The notes: generated by a model not told the origin, from the letters alone. A stretch of 64,000 nt of DNA from Pseudohongiella sp. (GCA_030696315.1 JAUYSM010000060.1:30262-94261); one strand, 5' to 3'. Shown: positions 29,443-40,408, counted from the first letter of the stretch. Numbers and translations are program-made.

Positions 29443-31013
29443 TCAATCGTTGCTGGCGGTTTGGATGAAATATCATAAGTTACACGGGATACGTCGGCGA
29501 TCTCGTTAATGATTCGGTTACTGACCGTTTCTAACAGTTCGTACGGCAGATGTGCCCAGCGCGCTGTCATGAAATCAATAGTCTCGACCGCGCGCAGCGA
29601 AATCACCCAAGAGTACCGTCGCCCGTCACCTACAACGCCGACAGACTTCACCGGCAGAAACACAGCAAAAGCCTGGCTTGTTTTGTGGTAATAGCCAGCG
29701 TTATGCAGCTCTTCGATGAAGATGGCGTCAGCTCTGCGCAAGGTTTCGCAATACTCTTTTTTGACTTCACCCAATATACGCACGCCCAAACCCGGACCTG
29801 GGAACGGGTGGCGATAAACCATGTCATAGGGCAATCCGAGTTCGAGCCCCAGTCGGCGCACTTCGTCTTTAAACAACTCGCGCAGGGGTTCAACCAGTTT
29901 AAGCGCCATATTCTCTGGCAAGCCACCTACGTTGTGGTGTGACTTGATAACATGTGCTTTACCAGTTCGCGATCCGGCTGACTCAATCACATCCGGATAA
30001 ATGGTCCCTTGCGCCAACCACTTTACATTGGCTATTTTGCTGGCTTCTTCATCAAATACTTCGATAAAAGTGTTGCCAATGGCTTTACGTTTTTTCTCTG
30101 GATCACTGACACCGGCCAGCGCACTCAGGAAACGATTCTCGGCATCGACACGAATCACTTTAACGCCCATATTCTGGGCAAATGTTGCCATTACCTGATC
30201 GCCTTCCCGCAGACGCAGCAAGCCATTGTCGACAAACACGCAGGTCAGTTGATTGCCAATGGCTTTGTGGAGTAATGCCGCCACAACAGAAGAATCAACG
30301 CCGCCGGATAATCCAAGCAATACGTGATCATTACCAACCTGCTCTCGCACTTTATGGATGGCGTCTTCAATAATATTCGCTGACGTCCACAAAGCCTGGC
30401 AACCACAAATACCAAGAACAAAGCGTTCCAATATGCGTTGGCCTTGCAAGGTATGCGTCACTTCCGGGTGGAACTGAACCCCATAAAATCGTCGGGTTTC
30501 ATCAGCCATTGCTGCTATTGGCGCGCTACTTGTTTCTGCGCTGACAACAAAACCCGGTGGTAACCTGACCACTTTGTCACCGTGACTCATCCAGACATCC
30601 AACTGAGCCTTACCGCCTTGCGCTATGCGATCTTCGATGCCCTCAAACAAGGCGCCAGGCGCTGGCAGACTTACCTCAGCATATCCAAATTCAGATTTAT
30701 CTGACGCTTCAACTTTGCCTCCGAGTTGCTCAGCCATACTTTGCATGCCATAACAAATACCCAGAAGCGGCAAACCCAAATCAAAAAACCATTTGGCTAC
30801 TTGCGGAGATCCTTGTTTGGTTGCAGTTTCAGGCCCCCCGGAAAAAATCACGCCTTGAGGAGCAAAAGCTTTGACCTCGTCACTATCGCACTGGTTATCC
30901 CAGATCTCACAATAAACCCCCATTTCCCGAACGCGACGCGCGATCAGTTGTGTGTACTGAGAACCGAAATCAAGAATAAGAATTTTCTGGCTGTGAATAT
31001 TTTGCTGACTCAT
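29433..31013 (-). CDS. guaA: GMP synthase (glutamine-hydrolysing)
   Basis: Aminates XMP to GMP. About 526 residues from MSQQNIHSQ. Class I glutaminase half: GICYGMQ (Cys nucleophile), HPEVTHT. The ATP-pyrophosphatase half has GLSGGVDSS, and the dimerisation end finishes [10 protein letters not shown]. The frame is open to 31043, but that extension runs into the hairpin at 31040-31083 and has no site. Downstream of guaB. Confidence 0.97.
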   Translation of the reverse strand: MSQQNIHSQKILILDFGSQYTQLIARRVREMGVYCEIWDNQCDSDEVKAFAPQGVIFSGGPETATKQGSPQVAKWFFDLGLPLLGICYGMQSMAEQLGGKVEASDKSEFGYAEVSLPAPGALFEGIEDRIAQGGKAQLDVWMSHGDKVVRLPPGFVVSAETSSAPIAAMADETRRFYGVQFHPEVTHTLQGQRILERFVLGICGCQALWTSANIIEDAIHKVREQVGNDHVLLGLSGGVDSSVVAALLHKAIGNQLTCVFVDNGLLRLREGDQVMATFAQNMGVKVIRVDAENRFLSALAGVSDPEKKRKAIGNTFIEVFDEEASKIANVKWLAQGTIYPDVIESAGSRTGKAHVIKSHHNVGGLPENMALKLVEPLRELFKDEVRRLGLELGLPYDMVYRHPFPGPGLGVRILGEVKKEYCETLRRADAIFIEELHNAGYYHKTSQAFAVFLPVKSVGVVGDGRRYSWVISLRAVETIDFMTARWAHLPYELLETVSNRIINEIADVSRVTYDISSKPPATIEWE

Positions 31014-31039
31014 GTCGGGAGAGGCCTTGGTCATACAGA

Positions 31040-31083
31040 CCACGCTCGGTTATCAACACTGACTAGTCAATAACAGAGCGTGG
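31040..31083 (-). repeat. Hairpin between guaB and guaA
   Basis: CCACGCTC pairs with GAGCGTGG, and after one mismatch GTTAT pairs with ATAAC, giving 13 bp around a palindromic loop (TGACTAGTCA). It fills most of the guaB-guaA gap and ends 27 bases before the guaA start. No T run follows on either strand, so it is more likely an RNA stability or processing element than a terminator. Confidence 0.6.
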
Positions 31084-31097
31084 CAAGCGGGTTAACG

Positions 31098-32567
31098 TTA
31101 ACTGAGACGGTAATTCGGTGCTTCTTTGGTTATGCTGACATCGTGCACATGACTTTCTTGCATACCCGATGACGTAATTTTTACGAACTCCGGTTTGGTG
31201 CGCATAGTGTCAATATCTGCACAGCCCGTGTATCCCATACTGGAGCGCAATCCACCCATCAACTGGTGGACGATGCCTGACATCGGGCCTTTGTACGGCA
31301 CGCGACCTTCGATACCCTCTGGTACTAATTTTTCTACGCCCGACGCTGCATCTTGAAAGTAGCGATCGCTTGAGCCCTGGCTCTGAGCCATAGCGCCCAG
31401 TGAACCCATACCCCGGTAGGCTTTGTAACTACGACCTTGATAGAGTTCAACCTCGCCGGGCGCCTCTTCTGTCCCAGCCAGCAGGCCACCCACCATGACC
31501 ACGTTTGCACCTGCCGCAATCACTTTTGCCAAGTCACCTGAGAAGCGCACACCACCATCAGAGATGACGCTTACGTTGGTGTCCTTAAGTGCTTCAACGA
31601 CATTGGACACAGCGGTCATTTGTGGCACACCTACACCAGTCACGATACGCGTAGTACAAATTGATCCCGGGCCAATTCCAACTTTTACAGCATCTGCACC
31701 GGCAGCCACCAAATCCCGTGCAGCCTGGGCCGTGGCAATATTTCCACCAATGACTGGAAGATCCGGGTGTAAGCCTTTGATTCGACGGACAGTCTCGATA
31801 ACACCTTCTGAATGACCATGTGCGGTGTCGACTACAATGACATCAACACCGGCTTCAACCAGTGCCTGGACTCTGTCGATGGTGTCATTACTGGTGCCAA
31901 CGGCGGCAGCAACCCTCAAACGGCCTTGTTGATCTTTAGAAGCATTGGGGTAATCCTCAGACTTCCTGATATCCTTCAGCGTAATCAGGCCTCTGAGTTC
32001 GAATTCATCGTTGACCACCAGAATCTTTTCAATTCGGTGCTGGTGCAGCAATGCCTTGATCTGATCATGACTGGCATCTTCTTTGACTGTTACCAGACTC
32101 GGTTTAGGCGTCATGATGGTCTCAACCATTGCATTGAGATTAGTCTCAAAGCGCACGTCTCGACTGGTGACAATACCCACCAATTGACGTCCAACCACAA
32201 CTGGCATACCTGAAATATCATTTTCACGCATAAGAGCGATAAGGTCAGAGATCCGGGCATCTGGTGAGATGGTAATAGGATCTTTAACAACACCGCTTTC
32301 ATACTTCTTGACGGTGCGAACTTCCCTGGCCTGCTGCTCGATGGTCATATTTTTATGTATGACTCCAATACCACCTTCTTGAGCCATTGCAATGGCCAGA
32401 CGCGCTTCCGTCACGGTATCCATGGCGGCAGACATCAGGGGAATATTCAGAGTGATACTCGCTGTCAGGCGGGTTTTAAGACTGACGGCTTTGGGTAGAA
32501 CCGACGAGTGGGCGGGCAGAAGCAGTACATCATCGAACGTCAGTGCTTCTTCAACTATCCGTAACAT
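31098..32567 (-). CDS. guaB: IMP dehydrogenase
   Basis: Oxidises IMP to XMP, the committed step to guanine nucleotides. 489 residues. A TIM barrel begins [13 protein letters not shown]. Two CBS domains are inserted at about 95-205. The catalytic loop [15 protein letters not shown] holds the Cys nucleophile, and the flap region [10 protein letters not shown] is present. It heads the guaB-guaA-tadA transcript and is divergent from xseA, as in E. coli. Confidence 0.98.
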   Translation of the reverse strand: MLRIVEEALTFDDVLLLPAHSSVLPKAVSLKTRLTASITLNIPLMSAAMDTVTEARLAIAMAQEGGIGVIHKNMTIEQQAREVRTVKKYESGVVKDPITISPDARISDLIALMRENDISGMPVVVGRQLVGIVTSRDVRFETNLNAMVETIMTPKPSLVTVKEDASHDQIKALLHQHRIEKILVVNDEFELRGLITLKDIRKSEDYPNASKDQQGRLRVAAAVGTSNDTIDRVQALVEAGVDVIVVDTAHGHSEGVIETVRRIKGLHPDLPVIGGNIATAQAARDLVAAGADAVKVGIGPGSICTTRIVTGVGVPQMTAVSNVVEALKDTNVSVISDGGVRFSGDLAKVIAAGANVVMVGGLLAGTEEAPGEVELYQGRSYKAYRGMGSLGAMAQSQGSSDRYFQDAASGVEKLVPEGIEGRVPYKGPMSGIVHQLMGGLRSSMGYTGCADIDTMRTKPEFVKITSSGMQESHVHDVSITKEAPNYRLS

Positions 32568-32594
32568 AAGTTTTCACCTATCCACAAAAACGCG

Positions 32595-32623
32595 ATTATA
32601 CAGACCAAGGTGTGTCAGGTAAA
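32595..32623 (-). promoter_or_regulatory. Sigma-70 promoter of guaB
   Basis: On the minus strand TTTACC (32623-32618) and a perfect TATAAT (32600-32595) are spaced 17 bp, with a start near 32588 and a 20-base leader. CGCG just after the -10 is a GC-rich discriminator, compatible with stringent control. Confidence 0.65.
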
Positions 32624-32631
32624 CTGGCGAC

Positions 32632-33858
32632 ATGAACCAACGCCATAATGAAAATCTTGTAAACGATTCTATCGTCTTGTCAGTCAGCACACTGAATGGA
32701 CTGGCGCGTGAATTACTGGAGGAATGCTTTTCCTCAGTCACTGTTGAAGGCGAGATATCAAACTTTTCCGTTCCGGGTTCGGGCCACTGGTATCTCACCC
32801 TTAAAGACAGTAATGCACAAGTGCGCTGTGCCATGTTCCGTGGTCGCAACATGTCGGTCAGATTCAAACCAGCCAACGGAATGAAAGTAACCGTCAAAGG
32901 CAAACTCAGCCTTTATGAAGGACGTGGCGACTATCAGTTAATTCTGGACAGTATGACTGAAGCGGGTGCTGGTGCTTTACAGCGAGCCTTTGAAGAACTT
33001 AAACAAAAGCTCATGCAGGAAGGACTTTTTGATCCCGCTGGTCGGATAAAGTTGCCTTCGACATGCCGACACGTCGCCGTAATTACCTCCCCTACTGGCG
33101 CTGTAATCCGTGACATTCTCAGTGTCTTCAATCGCCGTTATCCCGCGATGAAAGTCACCATTTTACCAGTGCCCGTGCAAGGCGCAGAGGCCACTCGAGC
33201 CATCTGCAATGCGCTGGCTATTGCGGATCACCGTAAACAAGACCTGAACATAGACGCCATCATCATCGCGCGGGGCGGCGGTTCTCTGGAAGACTTGCAG
33301 GCTTTTAATGACGAGACAGTTGCGCGCGCTATTCACCGCTGTACTTTGCCAGTCATCAGTGCAATCGGGCACGAAACCGATACTACTATCGCCGATTTTG
33401 TTGCTGATCTACGTGCACCTACGCCAACCGCAGCCGCGGAGCTGGTCAGTCCTGATCAACTTGCCGTGCTGAAGAGCCTGCAACAGACTGATCTGAAACT
33501 TCAAAGGTTAGTGCAATCACTGCTGAATCAACGCAGACAACAACTGGACTGGTTACGTCGACGACTACAACATCCCGGAAGAAGACTGCAAGATCAGGCG
33601 CAAAGACTGGATAGGCTTGACGCACAATTGCAGCGCGCCATGCAAAACATATTGCTGACGCAAAAGAACAGGCTTCAGTCTTTAGCGAGAAGTCTTGACA
33701 CCGTCAGCCCCTTACAAACACTGCAGCGGGGATTCAGCATTACGCAATCTGAATCAGGGACTCTGCTTTCTGACAGCACGCAGGTGTCTGCAGGAGCACG
33801 TATAATCACGGTACTCAAGTCAGGTCGCATTATCAGTATCGTTGAGCAAGTTGAATAA
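32632..33858 (+). CDS. xseA: Exodeoxyribonuclease VII large subunit
   Basis: Degrades single-stranded DNA together with XseB. 408 residues, shorter than E. coli (456), mainly in the C-terminal coiled coil. N-terminal OB fold: VEGEISNFS, SGHWYLTLKD. Catalytic region: AVITSPTGAVIRD, IIARGGGSLEDL and GHETDTTIADFVADLRAPTPTAAAE. xseB is not in the window. Confidence 0.95.
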   Translation: MNQRHNENLVNDSIVLSVSTLNGLARELLEECFSSVTVEGEISNFSVPGSGHWYLTLKDSNAQVRCAMFRGRNMSVRFKPANGMKVTVKGKLSLYEGRGDYQLILDSMTEAGAGALQRAFEELKQKLMQEGLFDPAGRIKLPSTCRHVAVITSPTGAVIRDILSVFNRRYPAMKVTILPVPVQGAEATRAICNALAIADHRKQDLNIDAIIIARGGGSLEDLQAFNDETVARAIHRCTLPVISAIGHETDTTIADFVADLRAPTPTAAAELVSPDQLAVLKSLQQTDLKLQRLVQSLLNQRRQQLDWLRRRLQHPGRRLQDQAQRLDRLDAQLQRAMQNILLTQKNRLQSLARSLDTVSPLQTLQRGFSITQSESGTLLSDSTQVSAGARIITVLKSGRIISIVEQVE

Positions 33859-33905
33859 AAAGCATTATCCGAAATAATCAGAAACAGGTAGCTGTGGAGA
33901 TCTAA

Positions 33906-34601
33906 ATGAACAAGCGCGAACAACAAAAACTGATACGAGAACAAAAACAACAAGCAGCTGCTCAAAAACAAGTGGCTCAGAAAAAGATCACCAAGATTGC
34001 AATGATTGTGCTTATTCCTTTGCTCCTCATAGGCGTTCTTTATGGAGTCCTGGGTCAGGGCACGGTATACCCACCTGACCAGATTGCTGAAAATGACCAT
34101 GTTAAAGGCAACCCTGACGGGGTCAAGCTGATGGTATACGCCGATTTTCAATGTCCTGCGTGTGCGGCAGAACATCAGATGGTATCTATGGCCTGGCCGA
34201 GAATATCAAATCAGGCTCAGTTAGCATTCAGGCATTATCCCCTGACCAGTACCCATCGATTCGCCTGGACAGCAGCTTTGTATGCAGAAGCTGCAGGGGC
34301 ACAAGGCAAATTTTGGGAAATGTATGATCAATTGTTCCTCAACCAGGCCTATTGGTCGGCGATGACAAGTGTCGAAGCAGAGTTTGATGGTTATCTGGAA
34401 CAATTGGGACTCGATGTCAGCCAGGCGCATGAAGATATGAGGTCTGATGCAATCATTCAAAAGATCCGTAACGATCAGCGCGGCGGTACCAGCGCAGGTG
34501 TCAGAGGCACCCCAGCGCTATTCGTAAATGGCAGACTGACGCCGGTTCCTCAAAATCCAGCCGATCTCATAGCATTAGTCAATCGCGCCGCCACGCCCTG
34601 A
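33906..34601 (+). CDS. Membrane-anchored DsbA-family oxidoreductase
   Basis: 231 residues. A Gln/Lys-rich cytoplasmic N-terminus (1-29) is followed by one membrane helix (about 30-50), then a periplasmic DsbA-like thioredoxin fold with active site C83-PA-C86 (YADFQCPAC) and the cis-Pro loop GTPALFVNG. The helix lacks a cleavage site, so it is an anchor. Its role could be disulfide formation or a dedicated reductase. It follows xseA by 47 bases on the same strand. Confidence 0.85.
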   Translation: MNKREQQKLIREQKQQAAAQKQVAQKKITKIAMIVLIPLLLIGVLYGVLGQGTVYPPDQIAENDHVKGNPDGVKLMVYADFQCPACAAEHQMVSMAWPRISNQAQLAFRHYPLTSTHRFAWTAALYAEAAGAQGKFWEMYDQLFLNQAYWSAMTSVEAEFDGYLEQLGLDVSQAHEDMRSDAIIQKIRNDQRGGTSAGVRGTPALFVNGRLTPVPQNPADLIALVNRAATP

Positions 34602-34625
34602 GTTCAAACCACTAAAACAAGCGCG

Positions 34626-36287
34626 TCAGGCCGCTATGCCCAGACGCGCAGCGGGTAAACCCATGAACAGGCCGCCCCAATATTTGCCACCTATATGAAT
34701 TGGCACGGACAAGTTGAACATCACCTCGCCAGTATCGCGAAGGTAACTCTGCAACCTGAATCGACCCATGTAAGGAATATCCCGATTCTGGAAAAAGCGC
34801 ATATGGCGACTCTTTTGCAAGTCAATGACAGGATCACCAGTTGGTTCTTGTGACAACTCGCTGCGATGAATAGCGACATAACCTTTACTGTCCAAAGGCA
34901 AACAATACAAAGCTCCATCATTTTCTTTTGCCCAACTGTCTATAAAGTGCTGACATGCACCTTGGAACGCCTTGGCGTAGCTGACGTCGTATTTAGGCGG
35001 TTGAGTACCTGCTATCTGGCGATGTTGCCGATCGAACATGTCAACTCCTGCGGCTACAAGTTTGGCAAACGCCGGCTCAATTGCATCCCTGCGACGCTCC
35101 AACATTTCAAGCACTTCCTCTAGCTCACCACGGCCGATTCTGAATTGACAAAGTTTATGCAGGGCCTTGTCAGTAGACTCCAACAGAAATTGTGTCTGCG
35201 CATTATTCTTCTCCATATCCAGTCGAATACGCGCACCGAGTTCGTGAATTTCATGACTACGGGCTCTGATATCACGATTGCTAACCGTCAGTTGTTGAGC
35301 TGCCGCCGTGACAGTCAGAAGATCAACATGGGTGGATTCAAACCCAGCTACCATTTGTTTGAACTCATCTGCTGACTTATTGATTTCACAGCGCGCCTGC
35401 TCACTTTCTTCTATCATTTGCCGGGTGCCAGCTGAGGTTCGGGATACCACTTGGATCATGTCGCCCAACAGCGAGCCAATCTGGTCAGCCGATCCGCGGA
35501 CTTTTACGGCCAGATCGCGCACCTCATCGGCAACCACCGCAAATCCCCTGCCCTGTTCGCCAGCACGCGCAGCTTCAATGGCAGCATTGAGGGCTAACAT
35601 ATTGGTTTGCGCAGCAAACCCCTGAACTGTTGAAAGAATTGTGCGAATACTCTCCGATGTAAGCTCAAGTTGTTCAACAGTGCCATGAAACTGCTGCATC
35701 ATTTTGCCTACATCTGCAATTCTGACATTGGCTTGCACCAGATCATCCACAGCGACGCGAGCTGTTTGAAGATTGTGTGAGTTTGTCTCGGTAATGGTGC
35801 TGCTGACACGCGATAATTCTTCAATAGCGGTTGCTGTCTCTTCACTTGAGCGGTAAATGATCTCAGAGGAGCCTTCTTGTTTGCTTGCATCCCTGCTGGT
35901 TTCGTCAGCAATTTTTCGACCTTGCGCCGATGTCAAAGTGACCCGAATGGTATGGTGCCGTAAATCCTCCAACGCGGTACGCAGCCGATCCATAAAGCCA
36001 TTAAACAGACTCGCCGCCTCTGCAGCATCACCGAGACCATCAACATGCATTCGACCCGATAAGTCTCCTTGCTCATTATTGACCGTGCGCAAGACATCAA
36101 TAAAACTGGCAGCACTTAATTGATCTGCCTGTTTTAAACGTGCCAGAGCCAATCCCGCAAGTGCCACCGAGAGGACGCACACTAACCATGTAATTGTCCC
36201 CGGAGAGGATAAGGCCGCAGTCAGTGTCATCAAACACTGCGCTACCAGCGCGCCTGGCAATAGCAAAGACTGAAATTTTTGTTTCAT
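34626..36287 (-). CDS. Methyl-accepting protein with C-terminal sensor
   Basis: 553 residues. Two adjacent N-terminal helices (about 7-27, 31-50) leave almost no periplasmic part. A HAMP-like and coiled-coil region leads to the intact signalling tip (223-260: [35 protein letters not shown]). After the coiled coil returns, residues 382-553 form an extra domain ([28 protein letters not shown]) that looks like a Cache/PAS-type sensor. Sensing is therefore probably cytoplasmic and C-terminal. No che genes are nearby. It converges on the DsbA-like gene. Confidence 0.87.
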   Translation of the reverse strand: MKQKFQSLLLPGALVAQCLMTLTAALSSPGTITWLVCVLSVALAGLALARLKQADQLSAASFIDVLRTVNNEQGDLSGRMHVDGLGDAAEAASLFNGFMDRLRTALEDLRHHTIRVTLTSAQGRKIADETSRDASKQEGSSEIIYRSSEETATAIEELSRVSSTITETNSHNLQTARVAVDDLVQANVRIADVGKMMQQFHGTVEQLELTSESIRTILSTVQGFAAQTNMLALNAAIEAARAGEQGRGFAVVADEVRDLAVKVRGSADQIGSLLGDMIQVVSRTSAGTRQMIEESEQARCEINKSADEFKQMVAGFESTHVDLLTVTAAAQQLTVSNRDIRARSHEIHELGARIRLDMEKNNAQTQFLLESTDKALHKLCQFRIGRGELEEVLEMLERRRDAIEPAFAKLVAAGVDMFDRQHRQIAGTQPPKYDVSYAKAFQGACQHFIDSWAKENDGALYCLPLDSKGYVAIHRSELSQEPTGDPVIDLQKSRHMRFFQNRDIPYMGRFRLQSYLRDTGEVMFNLSVPIHIGGKYWGGLFMGLPAARLGIAA

Positions 36288-36395
36288 GTTTGGCAGTTAC
36301 TCCCTGTTAGCGCTTTATTATGTAAAACATAACGGCAGCTACATGGGAGAACTTAAATACAAATCATCCTGACAATCAGGTTGTTCGCCGTATCT

Positions 36396-37541
36396 TCAAG
36401 GAGGGAGCAAACGTCGATGGGTGTGAATGGACATCAGGATACCAAAACTGGCAAGCAAAGTTACCGCGGAGGTTCCTCCATAACTGACCAGAGGAAGTGG
36501 CATACCTACTACAGGTAATAAACCGGATACCATCCCCATGTTCACGACGACATAAAGGCAAAATGTCAGGGAAAAGCTCACACCCAGCAAACGTCCAAAT
36601 GTGTCAGAGGCTTGCAAACTAATAAACAGGCCACGCCCAACAATAGCCAGGTAAAGCATCAATAGCAGGACGATACCAATAAGACCGAATTCTTCGCCAA
36701 TTACCGCAAATATAAAATCAGTTGATGATTCAGGTAAAAAATCAAGCCGCGATTGAGTGCCGTTTAACCAGCCCTTCCCCATTAATCCGCCAGAACCGAT
36801 GGCAATTTTTGACTGTATGATGTTCCAGCCTGCACCCAAGGGATCCGCTTCTGGATTAAACAAGGTGTCAATGCGTCGGCGCTGATAGTCATGCAGTACA
36901 TACAGGTACATTAATGGCACAGCAATGATCGCCATCACGCCAGCTGCTGAAATGATTCGCCACGACAGCCCGGCAAAAAACAAAATGAAAATGCCTGACA
37001 TACCTACCAAGATCGCAGTACCCAAGTCAGGCTGAGTGCCAATCAGTGCGGTTGGGATAGCTACAATTGCCAGCGCTGCAAGTACATCCAGAAACTTGGG
37101 TGGCAGCGTGCGTTGGCTGAAGTACCAGGCAACCATAATAGGCAGTGACAACTTCATCATCTCTGAGGGTTGAAATCTGCCTAGCCCCGGGATTTGCAGC
37201 CAACGTTGCGCGCCATTGACAATGACACCAAAAAACAAAACCAATACCAATAAAAAACAAGAGACTGCAAAAAACGCAGGCGCCCACCGGCTTATTGTCC
37301 TTGGGGGAATCTGAGCAAAAACAAACATCACAGCAAAACCGACGCCAAATCGAATCGCCTGATTTATGACTGACTGAGCACTCTCACCTGTGGCGCTATA
37401 CAAGACAACAAGGCTGACAAGACAAACCAGCAGGAGACCACATAGCAGTGGCAAATCCAAATGCAGTCGCCAGGCTATACTGCGTTCCTGGGGTCGCAAG
37501 TCAAAACGAGGAGCGGTTATTCTTCGGAGAAGTTCAGGCAT
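36396..37541 (-). CDS. rodA: Peptidoglycan glycosyltransferase RodA
   Basis: SEDS-family polymerase of the elongasome that keeps rod shape. About 381 residues from MPELLRRI, with ten or so membrane helices. Family stretches include QPDLGTAILVG, the LDFLPESSTDFIFAVIGEEFG loop region, and VVNMGMVSGLLPVVGMPLPLVSYGG near the end. The open frame extends 104 codons upstream, but that part is Cys-rich and unlike the family. No mrdA (PBP2) is next to it, unlike in most relatives. Confidence 0.94.
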   Translation of the reverse strand: MPELLRRITAPRFDLRPQERSIAWRLHLDLPLLCGLLLVCLVSLVVLYSATGESAQSVINQAIRFGVGFAVMFVFAQIPPRTISRWAPAFFAVSCFLLVLVLFFGVIVNGAQRWLQIPGLGRFQPSEMMKLSLPIMVAWYFSQRTLPPKFLDVLAALAIVAIPTALIGTQPDLGTAILVGMSGIFILFFAGLSWRIISAAGVMAIIAVPLMYLYVLHDYQRRRIDTLFNPEADPLGAGWNIIQSKIAIGSGGLMGKGWLNGTQSRLDFLPESSTDFIFAVIGEEFGLIGIVLLLMLYLAIVGRGLFISLQASDTFGRLLGVSFSLTFCLYVVVNMGMVSGLLPVVGMPLPLVSYGGTSAVTLLASFGILMSIHTHRRLLPP

Positions 37542-37709
37542 AAACTGATGCAGTCGGCTGGGGTAATGCGCGAGAGGGTACCGCAGCCCTGCTTTCAAGT
37601 CTATTGGGCATGGGCACTGCCTTTGAAATTTACTGAGTTTCTTTTGCTGACAGATCTTTTTAAACTTTTTGCTGTCCATAAAACAACAATATAAAACCAA
37701 GGAGCAGGC

Positions 37710-38150
37710 ATGGCACTTTTCACAGGCATTCACCGACTCGTTACGACAATTGGAGACAATACACAAACCTTGTCCTGGACAATCATGCGCATACTGGCAA
37801 GCGCAATGTTCATGACGCACGGGTGGCCAAAGATGTTTGGAGAGAATCCTCAACCAATAATGGGTGGCATGGATTTTTTCGGACTAAATCTGGGCGTCAA
37901 TATGCTCTGGGTGGCGGGAGCCATCGAGTTGTTCGCGGGAGGTTTATTGGTTATTGGTCTTTTCACACGGTATATGGCTGCCCTGTCAGCAATCTTGATG
38001 GTGATGGCCTATCTGACCGCGCATCCTGCCTGGTTCCCTACGTTTAATAACGGCGAGTTGGCAGCCATGTATTTCGTGACATACTTCGCGTTGTTTGCGT
38101 TTGGGCCGGGAAAGCTGAGCCTTGATGCTTTGTTGTTCAGTCGTCGATAG
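37710..38150 (+). CDS. DoxX family membrane protein
   Basis: 146 residues with four hydrophobic helices. RILASAMFMTHGWPKMFG and FAGGLLVIGLFTRYMA are typical of DoxX/YphA proteins. The family's biochemical role is poorly defined. It is divergent from rodA and converges on the MBL-fold gene; its stop codon lies inside the palindrome at 38144. Confidence 0.85.
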   Translation: MALFTGIHRLVTTIGDNTQTLSWTIMRILASAMFMTHGWPKMFGENPQPIMGGMDFFGLNLGVNMLWVAGAIELFAGGLLVIGLFTRYMAALSAILMVMAYLTAHPAWFPTFNNGELAAMYFVTYFALFAFGPGKLSLDALLFSRR

Positions 38151-38161
38151 AATTCTATCGA
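38144..38161. repeat. Perfect 18-base palindrome
   Basis: TCGATAGAATTCTATCGA reads the same on both strands. It covers the DoxX stop codon and reaches to within two bases of the stop of the convergent MBL-fold gene. It may be a symmetric 3' hairpin for both messages; there is no T run. Confidence 0.6.
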
Positions 38162-38162
38162 A

Positions 38163-39119
38163 TCAACTGGAATGGCGCTGCAACCAATGCAATAGGCCCT
38201 GGGCATTCAACTCCATATCACCACCCAAGAGCCGCCGGGTTACATCTGGCGGCACTTTGCTATCGCGTAGCTTCAAAAGATTTTGACTGTGCAACATCAG
38301 TAATTCTGCAAATTTCTCCGGCTGTGGATTCGAATCTTTGGCCATGCGTTCCGCATATTCTACGTACGCGTCTATTTGACGATGCAGTTCCTCACCAAAC
38401 TCTCTCACCTCGTTGTGTCTGCCAAAATGAGTGAGATAAACATGTTGCGCATCAAACGCTAGCAAGCGCTCAATTGTGGTGTGCCAGGCAGCGGGATCAA
38501 ATTGCACCGGCGTTGTCGGCGGAAAAACAAACCGTTGGGTTCCGTCATTCAACTCGGGATAACTGACGCCAAAACTGTCTCCGCAAAACAAACCACGGCT
38601 GAGCTTATCCCACACAACATAGTGATGACGGGCATGACCTGGTGTGTCAATAATTTGAAATTCCCTGCTCCCTAACGCAACCCTATCGCCATCGCAGGCA
38701 ATTTTTACCCGATGTTCCGGTACCGGCACCAGATCACCAAAAGCCGCCTGATACCGCGCCTGCCCGTATACAGCCAAGGAACCGGCCTGCAGTTTTTGTG
38801 GAGAGATCATATGCGCTGCGCCACGTTCATGGACAAGTAACTGCGCTTCAGGCAGCACTTGCATCAAGGCCCCTGCACCACCGGCATGGTCAAGGTGAAC
38901 GTGCGTAGGCATCACCCAGCGCACTTGATTCAATGACAGCCCATTGACTGCAAGCGCTTCCAGTAGCAGAGGCACACTGTTGCGGGTTCCCGTGTCGATA
39001 AACGCCGCTTCGTCGCCTTCCTGCACCAGATAACAACAGGCCAGCCCAGGCCTGAACAGTTCAGTGTCTACACAGGTGATCCCGTAATCATAGTGCTGCA
39101 AACGGGCGTGTTGACTCAT
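38163..39119 (-). CDS. MBL-fold metallohydrolase
   Basis: 318 residues. The metal site H73-V-H75-L-D77-H78 (THVHLDHAGG) and later histidines (DTPGHARHH, LTHFG) mark the metallo-beta-lactamase fold. The layout is like glyoxalase II/lactonase-type hydrolases; the substrate is unknown. ATG overlaps the TGA of the upstream lipoprotein gene by four bases (ATGA), so the two are translationally coupled. Confidence 0.88.
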   Translation of the reverse strand: MSQHARLQHYDYGITCVDTELFRPGLACCYLVQEGDEAAFIDTGTRNSVPLLLEALAVNGLSLNQVRWVMPTHVHLDHAGGAGALMQVLPEAQLLVHERGAAHMISPQKLQAGSLAVYGQARYQAAFGDLVPVPEHRVKIACDGDRVALGSREFQIIDTPGHARHHYVVWDKLSRGLFCGDSFGVSYPELNDGTQRFVFPPTTPVQFDPAAWHTTIERLLAFDAQHVYLTHFGRHNEVREFGEELHRQIDAYVEYAERMAKDSNPQPEKFAELLMLHSQNLLKLRDSKVPPDVTRRLLGGDMELNAQGLLHWLQRHSS

Positions 39120-40408
39120 TGCGTACAATTCCCGGAAAAGAAACAGTCTGCGCGCGACATCATCTCGCCAAAAGCAGGATTAAACGTTGCTCTGCGCAAC
39201 AACTTACCCTGAAAAAGCCCCTCAGTCAGCAGACTGCGCTCTCCATAAACAGTGGCACTATCATTGTTCAGGCATTCGGACTTCTGCTCGGGATTATCAG
39301 CGTAATGCAGGCATTGGCGATAGCCGGCATCCAGCCCGTAATGTGGATCGTCAGCTGGCATGGTAACGCCCACATGTGAGGTACTTATCAGTCGAAAGCG
39401 TTCATCAGCCGAGGACTCAATTTTGATGTCTGAGCAGTCAGTTTCAGGCAAGTGTCCATCACTCAATGAACTATACCAAATCAACTCGCGCCGCCCCTCA
39501 GGCAGTTTCTCGCAAAAGAACTGCTCCGCAGCAGTAACATCAACCGTTGTATCGGCGCCACTGACAACCATAAACACAGGCAAATCCAAGGGTTCCATGG
39601 CGGGCCAGTTCATGTCTCTGACCATCAGATAAAACTCTGCCCCGGCATTAATCGCCAGTGTTTCATATTTGGCGGCATCTCTTTCTTGCTCTGTACCCAG
39701 CCAACGCATAAACCAACGTACATAGGGAGACAATGCAACTGTTGCATCTGGCAGGGCCAATGCTGGGGACAGCAACATCAGACCTGCCAACAAATCATCG
39801 TCGCGATTTTGATCAGCAAACTCCACTGCCAGGGTTGCACCTGCTGAATATCCGACCAGATACAGTTGATCGACCCTGTCTCTGAAACTGTTTACGCCAA
39901 ACTGCGTGATATTGCGCCAGTCATCGCGGTGCACTTCTAAACTGTCGCCTGGCACTGTGCCGTGGCCTGGCAGCAATACCGAACGCACCACACTGCACGG
40001 AGAGCGCCCGGCAAGTGATCTGGCCACTGCGCTGAGCAGGTAAGGAGAGTCAGTCAATCCGTGCAGTAACAAGTAGCCCGTCCTGGGGCTGTCTTGAGCA
40101 CACTGGGCAGCTTCACGAATTTCATAAGGTGAACGCATTTCAAGTGTGCGAGACAGTGGATAGCTGTCACCAAATGGAGCCTGATCTGCTCGCTGGTAGA
40201 CTACCTCTAACGCGCGGCGCAATTGTTCGCGTGTGTCGGCAACATACGATTCAAAGCTTGATGTCGCTGAGGGAGCAACAATCGCATACCCGCTAGGCGC
40301 AAGGTGCTCCGGCATTTTTCCGCAAGCGCCAAGCAAGAGAGTTGCAACTAATATTGTGCAATGAGAAAGGCGAGCGGTTTTGTGGGCTTTGCTGCCGTTT
40401 GACGTCAC
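39116..40408 (-). CDS. Lipoprotein alpha/beta hydrolase
   Basis: 430 residues. A lipoprotein signal has lipobox LLGAC (C29), so it is lipid-anchored. Serine hydrolase features: GYSAGA (nucleophile), the likely acid in SGADTTVD, the likely histidine in STSHVGV, and an oxyanion region LLHGLTDSPY. The substrate is unknown. A GTG start at 40408 lies five bases after the der stop, and its end overlaps the MBL-fold gene, so der, this gene and the MBL gene form one transcript. Confidence 0.85.
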   Translation of the reverse strand: MTSNGSKAHKTARLSHCTILVATLLLGACGKMPEHLAPSGYAIVAPSATSSFESYVADTREQLRRALEVVYQRADQAPFGDSYPLSRTLEMRSPYEIREAAQCAQDSPRTGYLLLHGLTDSPYLLSAVARSLAGRSPCSVVRSVLLPGHGTVPGDSLEVHRDDWRNITQFGVNSFRDRVDQLYLVGYSAGATLAVEFADQNRDDDLLAGLMLLSPALALPDATVALSPYVRWFMRWLGTEQERDAAKYETLAINAGAEFYLMVRDMNWPAMEPLDLPVFMVVSGADTTVDVTAAEQFFCEKLPEGRRELIWYSSLSDGHLPETDCSDIKIESSADERFRLISTSHVGVTMPADDPHYGLDAGYRQCLHYADNPEQKSECLNNDSATVYGERSLLTEGLFQGKLLRRATFNPAFGEMMSRADCFFSGNCTQ

